A DNA stretch of 64,000 nt from Sphingopyxis terrae subsp. terrae NBRC 15098 (GTDB lineage Bacteria; Pseudomonadota; Alphaproteobacteria; Sphingomonadales; Sphingomonadaceae): positions 1,550,001 through 1,614,000 of the forward strand of contig NZ_CP013342.1 in NCBI RefSeq assembly GCF_001610975.1, written 5' to 3'. Position 1 is the stretch's first letter. Each line of letters begins with the position of its first letter. The notes under the pieces are model-generated. The model was not told the origin of the DNA and did not search any database. It was given only the letters and a program-made list of their open reading frames with translations. A program made the translations under genes and the position numbers. Below, piece after piece: positions 46,544 through 55,643 of this stretch.

Positions 46544-47479
46544 ATGAAACTGATTTCCGGCAACAGCAATCTTCCCCTCGCCCGCGCCATCGCGGACTAT
46601 CTGGAACTGCCGCTGACCGATACCAGCGTGCGCCGCTTCGCCGACGAGGAGGTTTTCGTCGAAATCCACGAAAATGTCCGCGGTCAGGACGTTTTCGTGG
46701 TTCAGCCGACCAACTTCCCGGCGAACGACAATCTGATGGAATTGCTGATCATCACCGACGCGCTGCGCCGCGCCTCGGCAAAGCGCATCACCGCGGTGAT
46801 CCCCTATTTCGGTTATGCCCGCCAAGACCGCAAACCCGGCCCGCGCACGCCGATTTCGGCCAAGCTGGTCGCCAATCTCGTCACCACGGCAGGGGCCGAC
46901 CGCGTGTTGGCAATCGACCTGCACGCCGGACAGATCCAGGGCTTCTTCGACATCCCGACCGACAATCTCTATGCCGCACCGGTGATGAGCGCCGACATCC
47001 AGGCGCGCTTCGGCGACAAGAATCTTATGGTCGTGTCGCCCGACGTCGGCGGCGTCGTGCGCGCCCGCGCGCTGGCAAAGCGGCTCGACAACGCGCCGCT
47101 GGCGATCGTCGACAAGCGCCGCGAACGCGCCGGCGAATCCGAAGTGATGAACATCATCGGCGACGTCGAAGGGCGCTTCTGCGTCCTGATCGACGATATC
47201 GTCGATTCGGCGGGCACGCTGTGCAACGCCGCCGCCGCGCTGAAGGCCGCAGGGGCAGAAGGCGTCGTCGCTTATTGCACCCATGGGGTGCTGTCGGGCG
47301 GGGCGGTCGCGCGCGTCGATGCGAGCGAGCTGACTGAACTCGTCATCACCGATTCGATCCAGCCGACCGACGCCGTGAATGACAGCAGCAAGGTGCGCGC
47401 GCTGACCGTCGCGCCGCTGCTCGGCGAAGCGATCAAACGCATCGCCGACGAAAGCTCGGTCAGCAGCCTCTTCGACTGA
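46544..47479 (+). CDS. prs: ribose-phosphate pyrophosphokinase
   Basis: A 311-residue enzyme that makes PRPP from ribose 5-phosphate and ATP for nucleotide, histidine and NAD synthesis. Conserved regions are [19 protein letters not shown] at the start, DIFVVQPT-like [40 protein letters not shown] with the ATP-binding residues, [18 protein letters not shown], and the PRPP loop [17 protein letters not shown]. Length is normal. hisN begins four bases after its stop, so the two are cotranscribed and both serve histidine synthesis. Confidence 0.95.
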   Translation: MKLISGNSNLPLARAIADYLELPLTDTSVRRFADEEVFVEIHENVRGQDVFVVQPTNFPANDNLMELLIITDALRRASAKRITAVIPYFGYARQDRKPGPRTPISAKLVANLVTTAGADRVLAIDLHAGQIQGFFDIPTDNLYAAPVMSADIQARFGDKNLMVVSPDVGGVVRARALAKRLDNAPLAIVDKRRERAGESEVMNIIGDVEGRFCVLIDDIVDSAGTLCNAAAALKAAGAEGVVAYCTHGVLSGGAVARVDASELTELVITDSIQPTDAVNDSSKVRALTVAPLLGEAIKRIADESSVSSLFD

Positions 47480-47483
47480 TCGC

Positions 47484-48266
47484 GTGTCGCTCGAAACCGA
47501 CATTGCCCTTGCTCATCGCCTCGCCGATGCGGCGGGCGCCGCGATTCGTCCGCTTTTCCGTTCGGACTGGTCGCACGAAGCCAAGGCCGACGCGTCGCCC
47601 GTTACCGAGGCCGATCGCGCCGCCGAAGCAGCAATGCGCAAACTGCTGGACGCCGAAGCTCCGCGCGACGGGATCATCGGCGAGGAATATGGCGCCGAAC
47701 GGGCGGACTCCGCGCGCCAGTGGGTGCTCGACCCGATCGACGGGACGGTCAGCTTCATGGCCGGCCGGCCGATCTTCGGCACGCTGATTGCCCTGTTGCA
47801 GGACGGCTGGCCTGTACTCGGTATCATCGACCAGCCAATTGCGGGCGAACGCTGGACCGGCGCGATGGGCGAGCCTTCGCTGTTCAACGGCCGCCCGGCC
47901 ACGACGCGAACCTGCCGCAACCTTGCAGAGGCGGTGCTCGCAACGACGGGGCCGCAATATTTCAGCGACCATGACGGCGAACATTTCATGGCGCTCGCGG
48001 CGCAGACCGCGCACAAGCGGATGGTGTTCGGCGGCGACTGCTACAATTACGGCCTTCTCGCCAGCGGGCATATCGATCTGGTGGTCGAGGCGGGGCTGAA
48101 ACTTCACGATTATGCAGCGCTCGTTCCCATCGTCGAAGGCGCCGGCGGGACGATGTGCGACTGGAACGGTGACCCGCTCCACGCCGACAGCAGCGGGCAT
48201 GTGATTGCCTTGGGGGATCCCGCGCGGCTCGAAGATGTTATCGAGGGACTGGCCTGCCACCATTAG
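47484..48266 (+). CDS. hisN: histidinol-phosphatase, inositol monophosphatase family
   Basis: A 260-residue enzyme of the IMPase fold. Metal-binding motifs are GEEYG (about residues 71-75), VLDPIDGTVSFMAGRPIFGT and, near the C-terminus, LKLHDYAALVPIVEGAGG with the catalytic aspartate. The VSFMAGRPIFG variant after DPIDGT is typical of HisN-type members rather than true inositol phosphatases. It removes phosphate from histidinol phosphate. The start is GTG, four bases after the prs stop. Broader substrates such as inositol phosphate cannot be excluded. Confidence 0.85.
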   Translation: MSLETDIALAHRLADAAGAAIRPLFRSDWSHEAKADASPVTEADRAAEAAMRKLLDAEAPRDGIIGEEYGAERADSARQWVLDPIDGTVSFMAGRPIFGTLIALLQDGWPVLGIIDQPIAGERWTGAMGEPSLFNGRPATTRTCRNLAEAVLATTGPQYFSDHDGEHFMALAAQTAHKRMVFGGDCYNYGLLASGHIDLVVEAGLKLHDYAALVPIVEGAGGTMCDWNGDPLHADSSGHVIALGDPARLEDVIEGLACHH

Positions 48267-48291
48267 AGCCGGGCTTGCGAAGGAGAGCGAC

Positions 48292-48642
48292 ATGGCATTC
48301 GATGGAAGCTGCCATTGCGGCGCGGTGACCTACACGATTGATGGCGACATTCCGACCACGGCGATGAGCTGCAACTGTTCGCACTGCCGCCGCAAGGGCT
48401 TTCTGCTCGCTTTCGTACCGATAGACCAGTTCCGCCTGACGAGCGGCGGAGACAGGCTGACGTCCTATAAATTCAACAAGCACAATATCGATCATCAATT
48501 CTGCGTGTCATGCGGCTGCCAAGGGTTTTCGGTCGGAACGGGCCCGGACGGGTCGAAGATGGCAGCGGTCAACCTGCGCTGCGTTCCGGATGTCGATCTC
48601 GATTCGCTGACAATCCAGAAAGTCGACGGCGCGAGCTTCTAG
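48292..48642 (+). CDS. GFA (glutathione-dependent formaldehyde-activating) family protein
   Basis: A 116-residue zinc-binding protein of the GFA/CENP-V fold. Cysteine pairs are C7 and C9 (GSCHCGAV), C27, C29 and C32 (SCNCSHCRRKG), and FCVSCGCQGF further on, matching the family's two zinc sites. The family name comes from glutathione-dependent formaldehyde activation, but many members have no proven activity. ATG 48292 is preceded by AAGGAGA; the upstream extension lies in hisN. It follows hisN by 25 bases and may be read from the same transcript. Confidence 0.83.
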   Translation: MAFDGSCHCGAVTYTIDGDIPTTAMSCNCSHCRRKGFLLAFVPIDQFRLTSGGDRLTSYKFNKHNIDHQFCVSCGCQGFSVGTGPDGSKMAAVNLRCVPDVDLDSLTIQKVDGASF

Positions 48643-48788
48643 CGCTCGCAATGACGGATTTGCGTGCCGCGCTTGCATTTCCGCGCGAATCCGTCTAGGC
48701 GCGCGCCTTCGCACGATAGTGAGCTGACCTGCCTGGCTGAAAGGGCTGCCAGGGCCGGTCGATATCGTCGCTAACCAAGGAGACGAAA

Positions 48789-48992
48789 ATGCCCAAGCTG
48801 AAGACCAAGAGCGGTGTGAAGAAGCGCTTCAAATTCACCGCCTCGGGCAAGGTGAAGCACGGCGTTGCCGGCAAGCGCCACCGCCTGATTTCGCACAATA
48901 GCAAATATATCCGCACCAATCGCGGCACCAGCGTGCTCAGCGATGCCGATGCGGGCCATGTGCGCCTCTGGGCGCCCTACGGCCTGAAGTAA
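48789..48992 (+). CDS. rpmI: 50S ribosomal protein L35
   Basis: A 67-residue basic protein beginning [20 protein letters not shown], with [20 protein letters not shown], an unambiguous L35. AAGGAGA lies seven bases before the ATG. It heads an operon with rplT, 14 bases downstream; infC, which often precedes it, is not here. The 146-bp leader contains a small hairpin (CCTGGC 48732-48737 with GCCAGG 48748-48753) that could relate to L20 autoregulation known in other bacteria, but this is unproven. Confidence 0.96.
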   Translation: MPKLKTKSGVKKRFKFTASGKVKHGVAGKRHRLISHNSKYIRTNRGTSVLSDADAGHVRLWAPYGLK

Positions 48993-49006
48993 GGAGCGCC
49001 TGAACC

Positions 49007-49372
49007 ATGTCCCGTATCAAACGCGGCACCACCACGCGCGCCAAGCACAACCGCATTCTGGCGCAGGCGAAGGGCTATTACGGCCGTCGCAAGAACACCA
49101 TCCGCGTCGCCAAGCAGGCGGTCGAGAAGGCCGGCCAGTACGCCTATCGCGACCGCAAGGTGAAGAAGCGGAACTTCCGCGCCCTGTGGATCCAGCGCAT
49201 CAACGCTGCGGTTCGCGCCGAAGGCCTGACCTATTCGCAGTTCATGCACGGCGTTAAGCTGGCCGGTATCGAACTCGACCGCAAGGTCATGGCCGATCTC
49301 GCGATGAACGAAGGCGGTGTCTTCACCGCCATCATCGCGCAGGCGAAGGCGGCGCTGCCCAAGGCCGCCTGA
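49007..49372 (+). CDS. rplT: 50S ribosomal protein L20
   Basis: A 121-residue basic protein: [40 protein letters not shown], and [20 protein letters not shown]. These are the standard L20 blocks, the first being the extended rRNA-binding tail. It binds 23S rRNA early in 50S assembly and in several bacteria represses its own operon. Follows rpmI by 14 bases and ends in a strong intrinsic terminator 22 bases downstream. Confidence 0.97.
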   Translation: MSRIKRGTTTRAKHNRILAQAKGYYGRRKNTIRVAKQAVEKAGQYAYRDRKVKKRNFRALWIQRINAAVRAEGLTYSQFMHGVKLAGIELDRKVMADLAMNEGGVFTAIIAQAKAALPKAA

Positions 49373-49393
49373 GGCCGCCGGCACCGACGAGAC

Positions 49394-49426
49394 AAAGGGG
49401 CGGTCCCGCAAGGGGCCGCCCTTTTT
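49394..49426 (+). terminator. intrinsic terminator of rpmI-rplT
   Basis: A 10-bp stem GGGCGGTCCC/GGGGCCGCCC (one G-U pair) with loop GCAA is followed by five T residues, 22 bases after the rplT stop. Confidence 0.85.
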
Positions 49427-49466
49427 CGTGCGCGGCTAACGGCGGGGTGGACAGGATTTCCAAAGA

Positions 49467-49502
49467 GAGACGGCGCGGAGCCCGCAAGCTCCGCGCCGTC
49501 TC
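49467..49502. repeat. 15-bp perfect inverted repeat
   Basis: GAGACGGCGCGGAGC and GCTCCGCGCCGTCTC are separated by CCGCAA. No T-run follows on the plus strand, so it is not a simple terminator. It may be the 5' hairpin of a small RNA or a dispersed intergenic repeat. Confidence 0.6.
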
Positions 49503-49640
49503 GACGATGACCCGAATGGATGCATCGCCCCCCTCCCTCCGTACCGAATAGCCGTGGGTCGCAGATAAGCTGACGGCCGGTGGAAGTATCCCTGTGCAGC
49601 GAGATATGGCGCCGCATCACCGGGAAAAATTGTAAAAATC

Positions 49641-49674
49641 CGACAGGCGGACCGCCTAGCCTGTTGTTTTTTTT
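49641..49674 (+). terminator. intrinsic terminator 24 bp before the araC-type start
   Basis: An 8-bp stem CGACAGGC/GCCTGTTG (one G-U pair) with loop GGACCGCCTA is followed directly by eight T residues. It is a second complete terminator after the one serving rplT, so it should end a separate transcript or act as an attenuator. Confidence 0.7.
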
Positions 49675-49698
49675 CGCCTCGCTTTGCAGGGTGGCGCC

Positions 49699-50601
49699 AT
49701 GCCGGGGACCAGGGCGAACCAGAAGCTGCCGCAAGATGTGCGCGTCGCCACGCGCTTTTTTCCCGTGTCAGAAGCCCTGCGCCCCTATTGCAGCATTATC
49801 TACCACATCGAGGTCGAAGCCCCGGCAAGCGTACGCATCGACGATTATCTGCACCCCGAATGGGCCAATCTGCGCTTTATCGCCGGAAGTGTACTGCTCG
49901 CGTCGGTCGGCAGCGATGCGCCGAGCGCCACCGCGCCCTTCATAGCGACCGGTCCGACAAGCCGCGCGACCTTCTTTTCGTGCGGCGCGATGCGGGCCTG
50001 GGGGATTGGCATTTTGCCTACAGGTTGGGCGAAATTCTTCGACATTCCGGCCGATTCGATGGCCGATCGCTTTTGCGACGGCGCGACGCACCCCGCCTTC
50101 GCGGCGCTCGCCCCCCTGCTCGACGAACTTGCCGCTATTGAGGATCTTGAAGTTGGCGCGGCGCTGATCGACGCGCGCTTTGCCGCCATGCTTGCGAGCG
50201 CGCCGCGCGACGATCCCGCGATCGCCGCCGCCTATGCCGCGCTTATGGATGACGATCTTGGCAGTGTGGCCGATCTGGCGAACAAGCTGGGAATGTCCGA
50301 ACGCTCGGTCGAGCGGCTCAGCCAGCGCGCCTTCGGCTTTTCGCCGAAGCTGCTGCTGCGCCGCCAGCGCTTCCTGCGCAGCCTTGCCCGCTTCATGCTC
50401 GACCCCTCGATGGCGTGGATCGATACCCTCGATTATCACTATTACGATCAGGCGCAGTTCACTCGCGACTTCAAGGCTTTCATGGGCATCGGCCCGCGCG
50501 ACTATGCGGCGCGGCCCAAACCCATCCTCGGCGCCGCCGCGATGGCGCGCGCCGCCGCCGCAGGTGCGGCGGTTCAGGGACTGCACAAGCCCGCAGGCTG
50601 A
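49699..50601 (+). CDS. AraC family transcriptional regulator
   Basis: About 300 residues. The N-terminal part (FFPVSEALRPYCSIIYHIEV through about residue 150) resembles the sensor region of a DUF6597-like AraC group. The C-terminal AraC DNA-binding domain (about 175-280) has SVADLANKLGMSERSVERLS as the first helix-turn-helix and DYHYYDQAQFTRDFKAFMGI as the second. ATG 49699 has AGGGTGG upstream; TTG 49684 and GTG 49738 are other candidates. It stands alone between rplT and pheS, with a terminator just before its start codon. Ligand and targets are unknown. Confidence 0.85.
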   Translation: MPGTRANQKLPQDVRVATRFFPVSEALRPYCSIIYHIEVEAPASVRIDDYLHPEWANLRFIAGSVLLASVGSDAPSATAPFIATGPTSRATFFSCGAMRAWGIGILPTGWAKFFDIPADSMADRFCDGATHPAFAALAPLLDELAAIEDLEVGAALIDARFAAMLASAPRDDPAIAAAYAALMDDDLGSVADLANKLGMSERSVERLSQRAFGFSPKLLLRRQRFLRSLARFMLDPSMAWIDTLDYHYYDQAQFTRDFKAFMGIGPRDYAARPKPILGAAAMARAAAAGAAVQGLHKPAG

Positions 50602-50760
50602 ACCGCCTGCCCCCGCGCTTCGGGGTTGACCCGCGCGCGTCCTTCGGTGCAAGCGGCGACGGGGCAATGGCAGGCTTTGCGCCGCCGCAGGCCGGACAGA
50701 AACAGGCTAAAGACGGTCGCGCGCGAACCGGTGCGCGGCCGCCGCAGGACGAAAAAGACG

Positions 50761-51855
50761 ATGAGCGATTATCAGGCCATGCAGGCCAAGCTGGTGGCCG
50801 AGATCGACGCCGCCGCCGACCTTGACGCGGTTGAGGCGCTGCGCGTCGCGGCGCTTGGCAAGGCGGGCAGCGTGTCGGCCCTGCTCAAGACGCTGGGCGG
50901 CATGACCCCCGACGAACGCCAGACGCAGGGGCCGCAGATCCACGCGCTGCGCGAAGCCGTCACCAACGCGCTCGCCGCGCGCAAGGTCGCGCTCGAAGGC
51001 GCGGCGCTCGAGGCGAAGCTCGCTGCCGAGCGTCTCGACATGACGCTGCCTGCCGACGCCGCCCCCAAAGGCAGCGTCCATCCGGTTAGCCAGGTCATGG
51101 ACGAAATCGCCGAAATATTCGCCGACATGGGCTTTGCGGTCGCGACGGGGCCCGAGATCGAGGACGACTGGCGCAATTTCACCGCACTCAACATCCCCGA
51201 AACGCACCCCGCGCGCGCGATGCATGACACCTTCTATTTCCCCGACAAGGATGCCGAAGGCCGCGCGATGCTGCTGCGCACCCACACCTCGCCGGTGCAG
51301 GTCCGCACGATGATGAGTCAGGAGCCGCCGATCCGCATCATCGCGCCCGGCCGCGTCTATCGCAGCGACAGCGACGCCACGCACACGCCGATGTTCCATC
51401 AGGTCGAAGGGCTGGTGATCGATCGCAATATCCATATGGGCCATCTCAAATGGACGCTCGAAACCTTCCTGAAGGCCTTTTTCGAACGCGACGACATCGT
51501 CCTGCGGCTGCGCCCCTCCTATTTTCCCTTCACCGAACCCTCGGCCGAGGTCGATGTCGGTTACCGCCAGGAAAAGGGGCGGCGGATCGTCGGCGGGCAC
51601 GGCGATGACGACGGCCATGCGTGGATGGAATTGCTCGGCAGCGGCATGGTCAACCGCCGTGTCCTTGCCAATTGCGGCCTCGATCCCGACGCGTGGCAGG
51701 GTTTCGCCTTCGGCATCGGTATCGACCGGCTCGCAATGCTCAAATATGGCATGGACGATCTGCGCGCCTTCTTCGACGGCGACCTGCGCTGGCTATCGCA
51801 CTACGGGTTCGGCGCGCTGAATGTACCGACTCTGAGCGGGGGGATTTCGGCATGA
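50761..51855 (+). CDS. pheS: phenylalanine--tRNA ligase alpha subunit
   Basis: A 364-residue class II synthetase subunit. A coiled-coil N-terminus (about 1-90) binds tRNA. The catalytic core has [20 protein letters not shown], the motif 2 region [20 protein letters not shown], and the motif 3 region [23 protein letters not shown] 50761 starts the conserved region; the longer frame is basic and rejected. Its TGA overlaps the pheT ATG. No phenylalanine-rich leader peptide is visible in the 159 bp upstream, so classical attenuation is not indicated. Confidence 0.96.
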   Translation: MSDYQAMQAKLVAEIDAAADLDAVEALRVAALGKAGSVSALLKTLGGMTPDERQTQGPQIHALREAVTNALAARKVALEGAALEAKLAAERLDMTLPADAAPKGSVHPVSQVMDEIAEIFADMGFAVATGPEIEDDWRNFTALNIPETHPARAMHDTFYFPDKDAEGRAMLLRTHTSPVQVRTMMSQEPPIRIIAPGRVYRSDSDATHTPMFHQVEGLVIDRNIHMGHLKWTLETFLKAFFERDDIVLRLRPSYFPFTEPSAEVDVGYRQEKGRRIVGGHGDDDGHAWMELLGSGMVNRRVLANCGLDPDAWQGFAFGIGIDRLAMLKYGMDDLRAFFDGDLRWLSHYGFGALNVPTLSGGISA

Positions 51856-54233
51856 AGATCACCCTCGAATGGCTGAAGGCGCATCTCGAAACCGATGCGA
51901 CCGTCGACGATGTCGTCGCGGCGCTCAACCGCATCGGGCTCGAAGTCGAGGGCGTCGAGAATCCCGCCGAGAAGCTCACGGGCTTTCGCGTCGCCAAGGT
52001 GCTGACCGCCGAACGGCACCCCCAGGCCGACAGGCTGCAGGTGCTGACGGTCGATCCCGGCGACGGCGCCCCGCTCCAGGTCGTGTGCGGTGCACCCAAC
52101 GCCCGCGCGGGACTGGTCGGTGTGCTCGGGCTGCCGGGCGCGGTGGTGCCGGCAAACGGCATGGAGCTCAAGATCTCGGCGATCCGCGGCGTCACGTCGA
52201 ACGGCATGATGTGTTCGACGCGCGAACTCGAACTCGGCGACGATCATGACGGCATTATCGAATTGCCCGCAGACGCGCCGGTCGGCACCGCCTTCGCCGA
52301 TTATTCGGGCGCAGCCGATCCGGTGATCGACATTTCGGTCACCCCCAACCGGCAGGATTGCATGGGCGTGCGCGGCATCGCGCGCGACCTCGCCGCCGCC
52401 GGGCTCGGCACGCTGAAGCCGCTCGACGTCCCCGTCATCGCGGGCGAAGACGCCCCGGCCACCGCGATCCGTACCGACGACACCGAAGGCTGCCCGGCCT
52501 TTTTCGGTCGCACGATCAGCGGCGTCGCCAATGGCACCGCTCCTGAATGGATGCGGCGGCGGCTCGAAGCGGTGGGGCAGCGTTCGATTTCGGCGCTGGT
52601 CGACATCACCAACTATGTGATGCTCGACCTCGGCCGGCCGAGCCATGTTTACGATCGCGCGACGCTGAACGGCGCGCTCGTTGCGCGCCGCGCGCGCGAT
52701 GGCGAAACGGTGACTGCGCTCAACGGCAAGGACTATGTGCTGACCGACAGCATGACCGTGATCGGCGACGACAGCGGCGTCCACGACATCGCCGGTATCA
52801 TGGGCGGCGAGCATAGCGGGTGCAGCGAAACGACGACCGACGTGTTGCTCGAGGTCGCTTATTTCACGCCCGAGCGGATCGCGCTGACCGGGCAGGCGCT
52901 CGGCCTCACCAGCGATGCGCGCAGCCGGTTCGAACGCGGCGTCGATCCCGCATTCCTCGACGATGCGACCGCGATCATCACCGGATATATCCTCGATATC
53001 TGTGGTGGCACGGCCTCGAGGGTAACGCGCGCGGGCGAGCCGCCGATCGAGGCGAAGACGATCGCCTATGACCCCACGCTGTCGGCGACGCTCGGCGGGA
53101 TCGCGATCGACCCGGCGCGGCAGCGCGCGATCCTTGAGGCTCTGGGCTTCGGCGTCACCGAAGGCACGCCTTGGCAGATTGCGGTGCCGAGCTGGCGCCG
53201 CGACATGGACGCCGCGCCCGACGTGGTCGAGGAAGTGACGCGGATCGCGGGTTTCGACGCCATCGCATCGGTCGCCCTGCCCCGCGCCGACGGCGTCGCC
53301 CGGCCGACCGCAACCCCCGAGCAGCTGATCGAACGGCGCCTGCGCCGGGGCGCAGCGGCGGCGGGATTCCACGAGGCGGTGACCTGGTCCTTCGTCTCCG
53401 AACGCGAAGCGGCGCCCTTCGGCGGCGGCACCTGGACGCTCGCCAATCCGATCAGCGAGGATCTGAAGGTCATGCGGCCGTCGTTGCTGCCCGGGCTGCT
53501 TGCCGCCACGGCGCGCAATCAGAACCGCGGCGCCGACAGCATCCGTCTGTTCGAGATCGGGCGGCGCTATCTGGCCGATGCCGAGCATCCGACGCTCGCG
53601 CTGCTGATGGCCGGCGACAAGCATCCGCGCGGCTGGCAGGCGGGCAAGGCCGCGCCGTTCGACGCTTTCGACGCCAAGGCGGCGGCGCTCGCCCTGCTCG
53701 ATGCGGCGGGTGCCCCTGCCGACCGTCTGCAGGTGATGGAGCCGGTCGCCGATGGTGCGATCTGGCATCCTGGGCAGTCGGCAACCCTACGACTGGGGCC
53801 GAAGGCGGTGCTCGCCGAATTCGGTGCGCTGCACCCCGCCCTCGCGAAGCATTTCGATGTCGACGGGCCGGTGATGGCGGTGCAGATTTTTCTTGATGCG
53901 ATTCCGGCGAAGCGTGCGAGCGGCCCGGCGCGTGCGGCCTTCACGCCGCCCGCGCTGCAATCGGTGCGCCGCGATTTCGCCTTCCTCGCGCCCGAAACGC
54001 TGGCCGCGGGCGATCTCGTCCGCGCGGTCAAGGGCGCCGACAAGGCGAGCATCATCGATGCGCGGCTGTTCGACCGTTTCGCCGGCCAGGGCGTCCCCGA
54101 CGGACAGGTCAGCCTGGCGGTCGAGGTCGCGTTGCAACCGCAGGACAAGAGCTTCACCGATGCCGAGCTGAAGACGATCGGCGACAAGGTGGTCGCTGCC
54201 GCGGCGAAGCTGGGCGCTGTGCTGCGCGGATAG
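51852..54233 (+). CDS. pheT: phenylalanine--tRNA ligase beta subunit
   Basis: A 793-residue subunit with the full bacterial domain order. It begins [12 protein letters not shown]; the EMAP-type tRNA-binding domain covers about 39-150. The B3/B4 editing region lies around 210-390 ([20 protein letters not shown]), B5 around 400-475 ([20 protein letters not shown]), and the FDX-ACB anticodon-binding domain occupies the last 95 residues. It forms the heterotetramer with PheS, and the two reading frames share ATGA. Length matches the family. Confidence 0.96.
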   Translation: MKITLEWLKAHLETDATVDDVVAALNRIGLEVEGVENPAEKLTGFRVAKVLTAERHPQADRLQVLTVDPGDGAPLQVVCGAPNARAGLVGVLGLPGAVVPANGMELKISAIRGVTSNGMMCSTRELELGDDHDGIIELPADAPVGTAFADYSGAADPVIDISVTPNRQDCMGVRGIARDLAAAGLGTLKPLDVPVIAGEDAPATAIRTDDTEGCPAFFGRTISGVANGTAPEWMRRRLEAVGQRSISALVDITNYVMLDLGRPSHVYDRATLNGALVARRARDGETVTALNGKDYVLTDSMTVIGDDSGVHDIAGIMGGEHSGCSETTTDVLLEVAYFTPERIALTGQALGLTSDARSRFERGVDPAFLDDATAIITGYILDICGGTASRVTRAGEPPIEAKTIAYDPTLSATLGGIAIDPARQRAILEALGFGVTEGTPWQIAVPSWRRDMDAAPDVVEEVTRIAGFDAIASVALPRADGVARPTATPEQLIERRLRRGAAAAGFHEAVTWSFVSEREAAPFGGGTWTLANPISEDLKVMRPSLLPGLLAATARNQNRGADSIRLFEIGRRYLADAEHPTLALLMAGDKHPRGWQAGKAAPFDAFDAKAAALALLDAAGAPADRLQVMEPVADGAIWHPGQSATLRLGPKAVLAEFGALHPALAKHFDVDGPVMAVQIFLDAIPAKRASGPARAAFTPPALQSVRRDFAFLAPETLAAGDLVRAVKGADKASIIDARLFDRFAGQGVPDGQVSLAVEVALQPQDKSFTDAELKTIGDKVVAAAAKLGAVLRG

Positions 54234-54262
54234 GCCGGCGACGGCAGAAGGGAAAAAGGGTC

Positions 54263-55225
54263 ATGGATACGCGCCACCTGGTCGATCGCGAGCTTCAGCC
54301 TCTGATTGACCTGTTCGGACGCGTCGACCTCGACGCCGCGCCGATCGCAGAGATTCGCGCCAAGGCGGCCGAAACCTATGCGATCCTGCCGCCGCCGGTC
54401 ATCGCGCCCGAAGAGCTGCTTATCCCGTCGATCCATGGCGGGCCGGACATGCTGGCCTTCCTCTTCCGCCCGGCACAGGGACGCGCCGGCGCGGGTGCGA
54501 TCCTGCATATCCACGGCGGCGGCATGGTGATGGGATCGGTGCGGCAGATGCAGGCCGGACCGGCGGCGCTTGCCGCGGCCGTGGGCGTGCCGGTGCTCTC
54601 AGTCGAATATCGGCTCGCGCCCGAAAATCCCTTCCCGGCGCCGCAGGAGGATTGCCATTCGGCGCTCGTCTGGCTCGCCGCACAGGCCGATGCCCTTGGC
54701 TTCGATGCGCAGCGCATCGTCGTTGCAGGCGAAAGCGCGGGCGGCGGCCTCGCCGCGGCTCTGGCGATCATGGCGCGCGACCTCGGCGGGCCAGCGCTTG
54801 CCGGGCAATTGCTGACCTATCCGATGCTCGATCACCGGACGGGCGGCGACGCCTGCCCCTATCGCAATCCGGTCACGGGCGAATTCATCTGGACGCGCGC
54901 AAGCAATCGTTTCGGATGGAGCGCGCTGCGCGGCGCCTACGCGGCCGACGACGAGCGGCGCGGCTGGTTTTCACCGAGCCTCGCCGACGATCATTCCGGA
55001 CTGCCGCCTGCCTATATCGCGACCGGCAGCCTCGACCTCTTCTTTGACGAAAATCTCGACTACGCCCAGCGTCTCGCTGCGGCGGGGGTTCCGGTCGAGC
55101 TGCACAGCTATGCGGGCGCCATCCACGCCTTCAACGCAATCCCGACCGCCGCCATCAGCCAGCGCTTCACCGCGGGGCTGCTCGCCGCCGCCGCCGCGAT
55201 GACGGCGCCTCCGGCCGCAGGATGA
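54263..55225 (+). CDS. alpha/beta hydrolase, hormone-sensitive lipase-type esterase
   Basis: A 320-residue esterase. The oxyanion-hole motif HGGGMV begins at H84, the nucleophile is S158 in GESAGGG, and the acid and base are probably D258 (TGSLDLFF) and H288. This is the bacterial HSL (family IV) pattern. It hydrolyses short or medium acyl esters in the cytoplasm; the substrate is unknown. Its TGA overlaps the ATG of a GFA protein, so the two are translationally coupled. It follows pheT by 29 bases and may share read-through transcription. Confidence 0.87.
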   Translation: MDTRHLVDRELQPLIDLFGRVDLDAAPIAEIRAKAAETYAILPPPVIAPEELLIPSIHGGPDMLAFLFRPAQGRAGAGAILHIHGGGMVMGSVRQMQAGPAALAAAVGVPVLSVEYRLAPENPFPAPQEDCHSALVWLAAQADALGFDAQRIVVAGESAGGGLAAALAIMARDLGGPALAGQLLTYPMLDHRTGGDACPYRNPVTGEFIWTRASNRFGWSALRGAYAADDERRGWFSPSLADDHSGLPPAYIATGSLDLFFDENLDYAQRLAAAGVPVELHSYAGAIHAFNAIPTAAISQRFTAGLLAAAAAMTAPPAAG

Positions 55226-55641
55226 CCGGGCGGGTCGCCACCTGCCACTGCGGCTTGCTGCAGCTTCGATGCAGCGGCGATCCGATCAAGATTTCGATGT
55301 GCCATTGCCGCGATTGCCAGCGGCGAACCGGGTCGCTGTTCAGCGTCGCCGCCTTTTTCCCGCGCGAAGCGGTGGCCGTCGCCGCCGGTTCGGCGCAGCG
55401 CTTCCGCCGGCCTTCGGCGAGCGGTCATGACGTGACCTTTCATTTCTGCGCCGATTGCGGATCGAACCTGTGGTGGGAACCCGACCGGATGCCGCACCTC
55501 TCCGGCGTCGCAGTCGGCGCCTTTGCCGACCCGGATTTTCCGATGCCCGAACAGGCCGTCTGGTGCGACGATCGCCATGCGTGGCTCGACCTGCCGCCAG
55601 CGGTTGCTGCGCACGCACGCAATCCGGTGAAACGCGCCTGA
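55222..55641 (+). CDS. GFA family zinc-binding protein
   Basis: A 139-residue protein of the GFA/CENP-V fold, with C8 and C10 (ATCHCGLLQ), C27, C29 and C32 (MCHCRDCQRRTGS), and FCADCGSNLWWE. The CRDCQRRTGS stretch is the family's most constant block. It is a different subgroup from the shorter GFA protein at 48.3 kb. The four-base overlap with the upstream esterase suggests a functional link, perhaps formaldehyde or a thiol-adduct released by ester cleavage; this is only a hypothesis. Confidence 0.85.
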   Translation: MTGRVATCHCGLLQLRCSGDPIKISMCHCRDCQRRTGSLFSVAAFFPREAVAVAAGSAQRFRRPSASGHDVTFHFCADCGSNLWWEPDRMPHLSGVAVGAFADPDFPMPEQAVWCDDRHAWLDLPPAVAAHARNPVKRA

Positions 55642-55643
55642 GG

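Larger units (their letters stand above)
49430..49675 (+). ncRNA. candidate small RNA or regulatory leader
   Basis: This lies in the only gene-free stretch over 300 bp (49373-49698). After the rplT terminator there is a 15-bp perfect hairpin (49467-49502), a pyrimidine-rich CCCCCCTCCCTCC run (49528-49540) able to pair with Shine-Dalgarno sequences, and a terminator with eight T residues ending at 49674. No coding frame with a ribosome-binding site is evident. Such a layout suits a trans-acting sRNA or an attenuated leader of the araC-type gene. No clear promoter could be placed, so the 5' end is arbitrary. Confidence 0.3.

Noticed and set aside
50602..50760. Possible phenylalanine attenuator before pheS
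   Set aside because: No leader peptide with consecutive phenylalanine codons and no terminator with a T-run.
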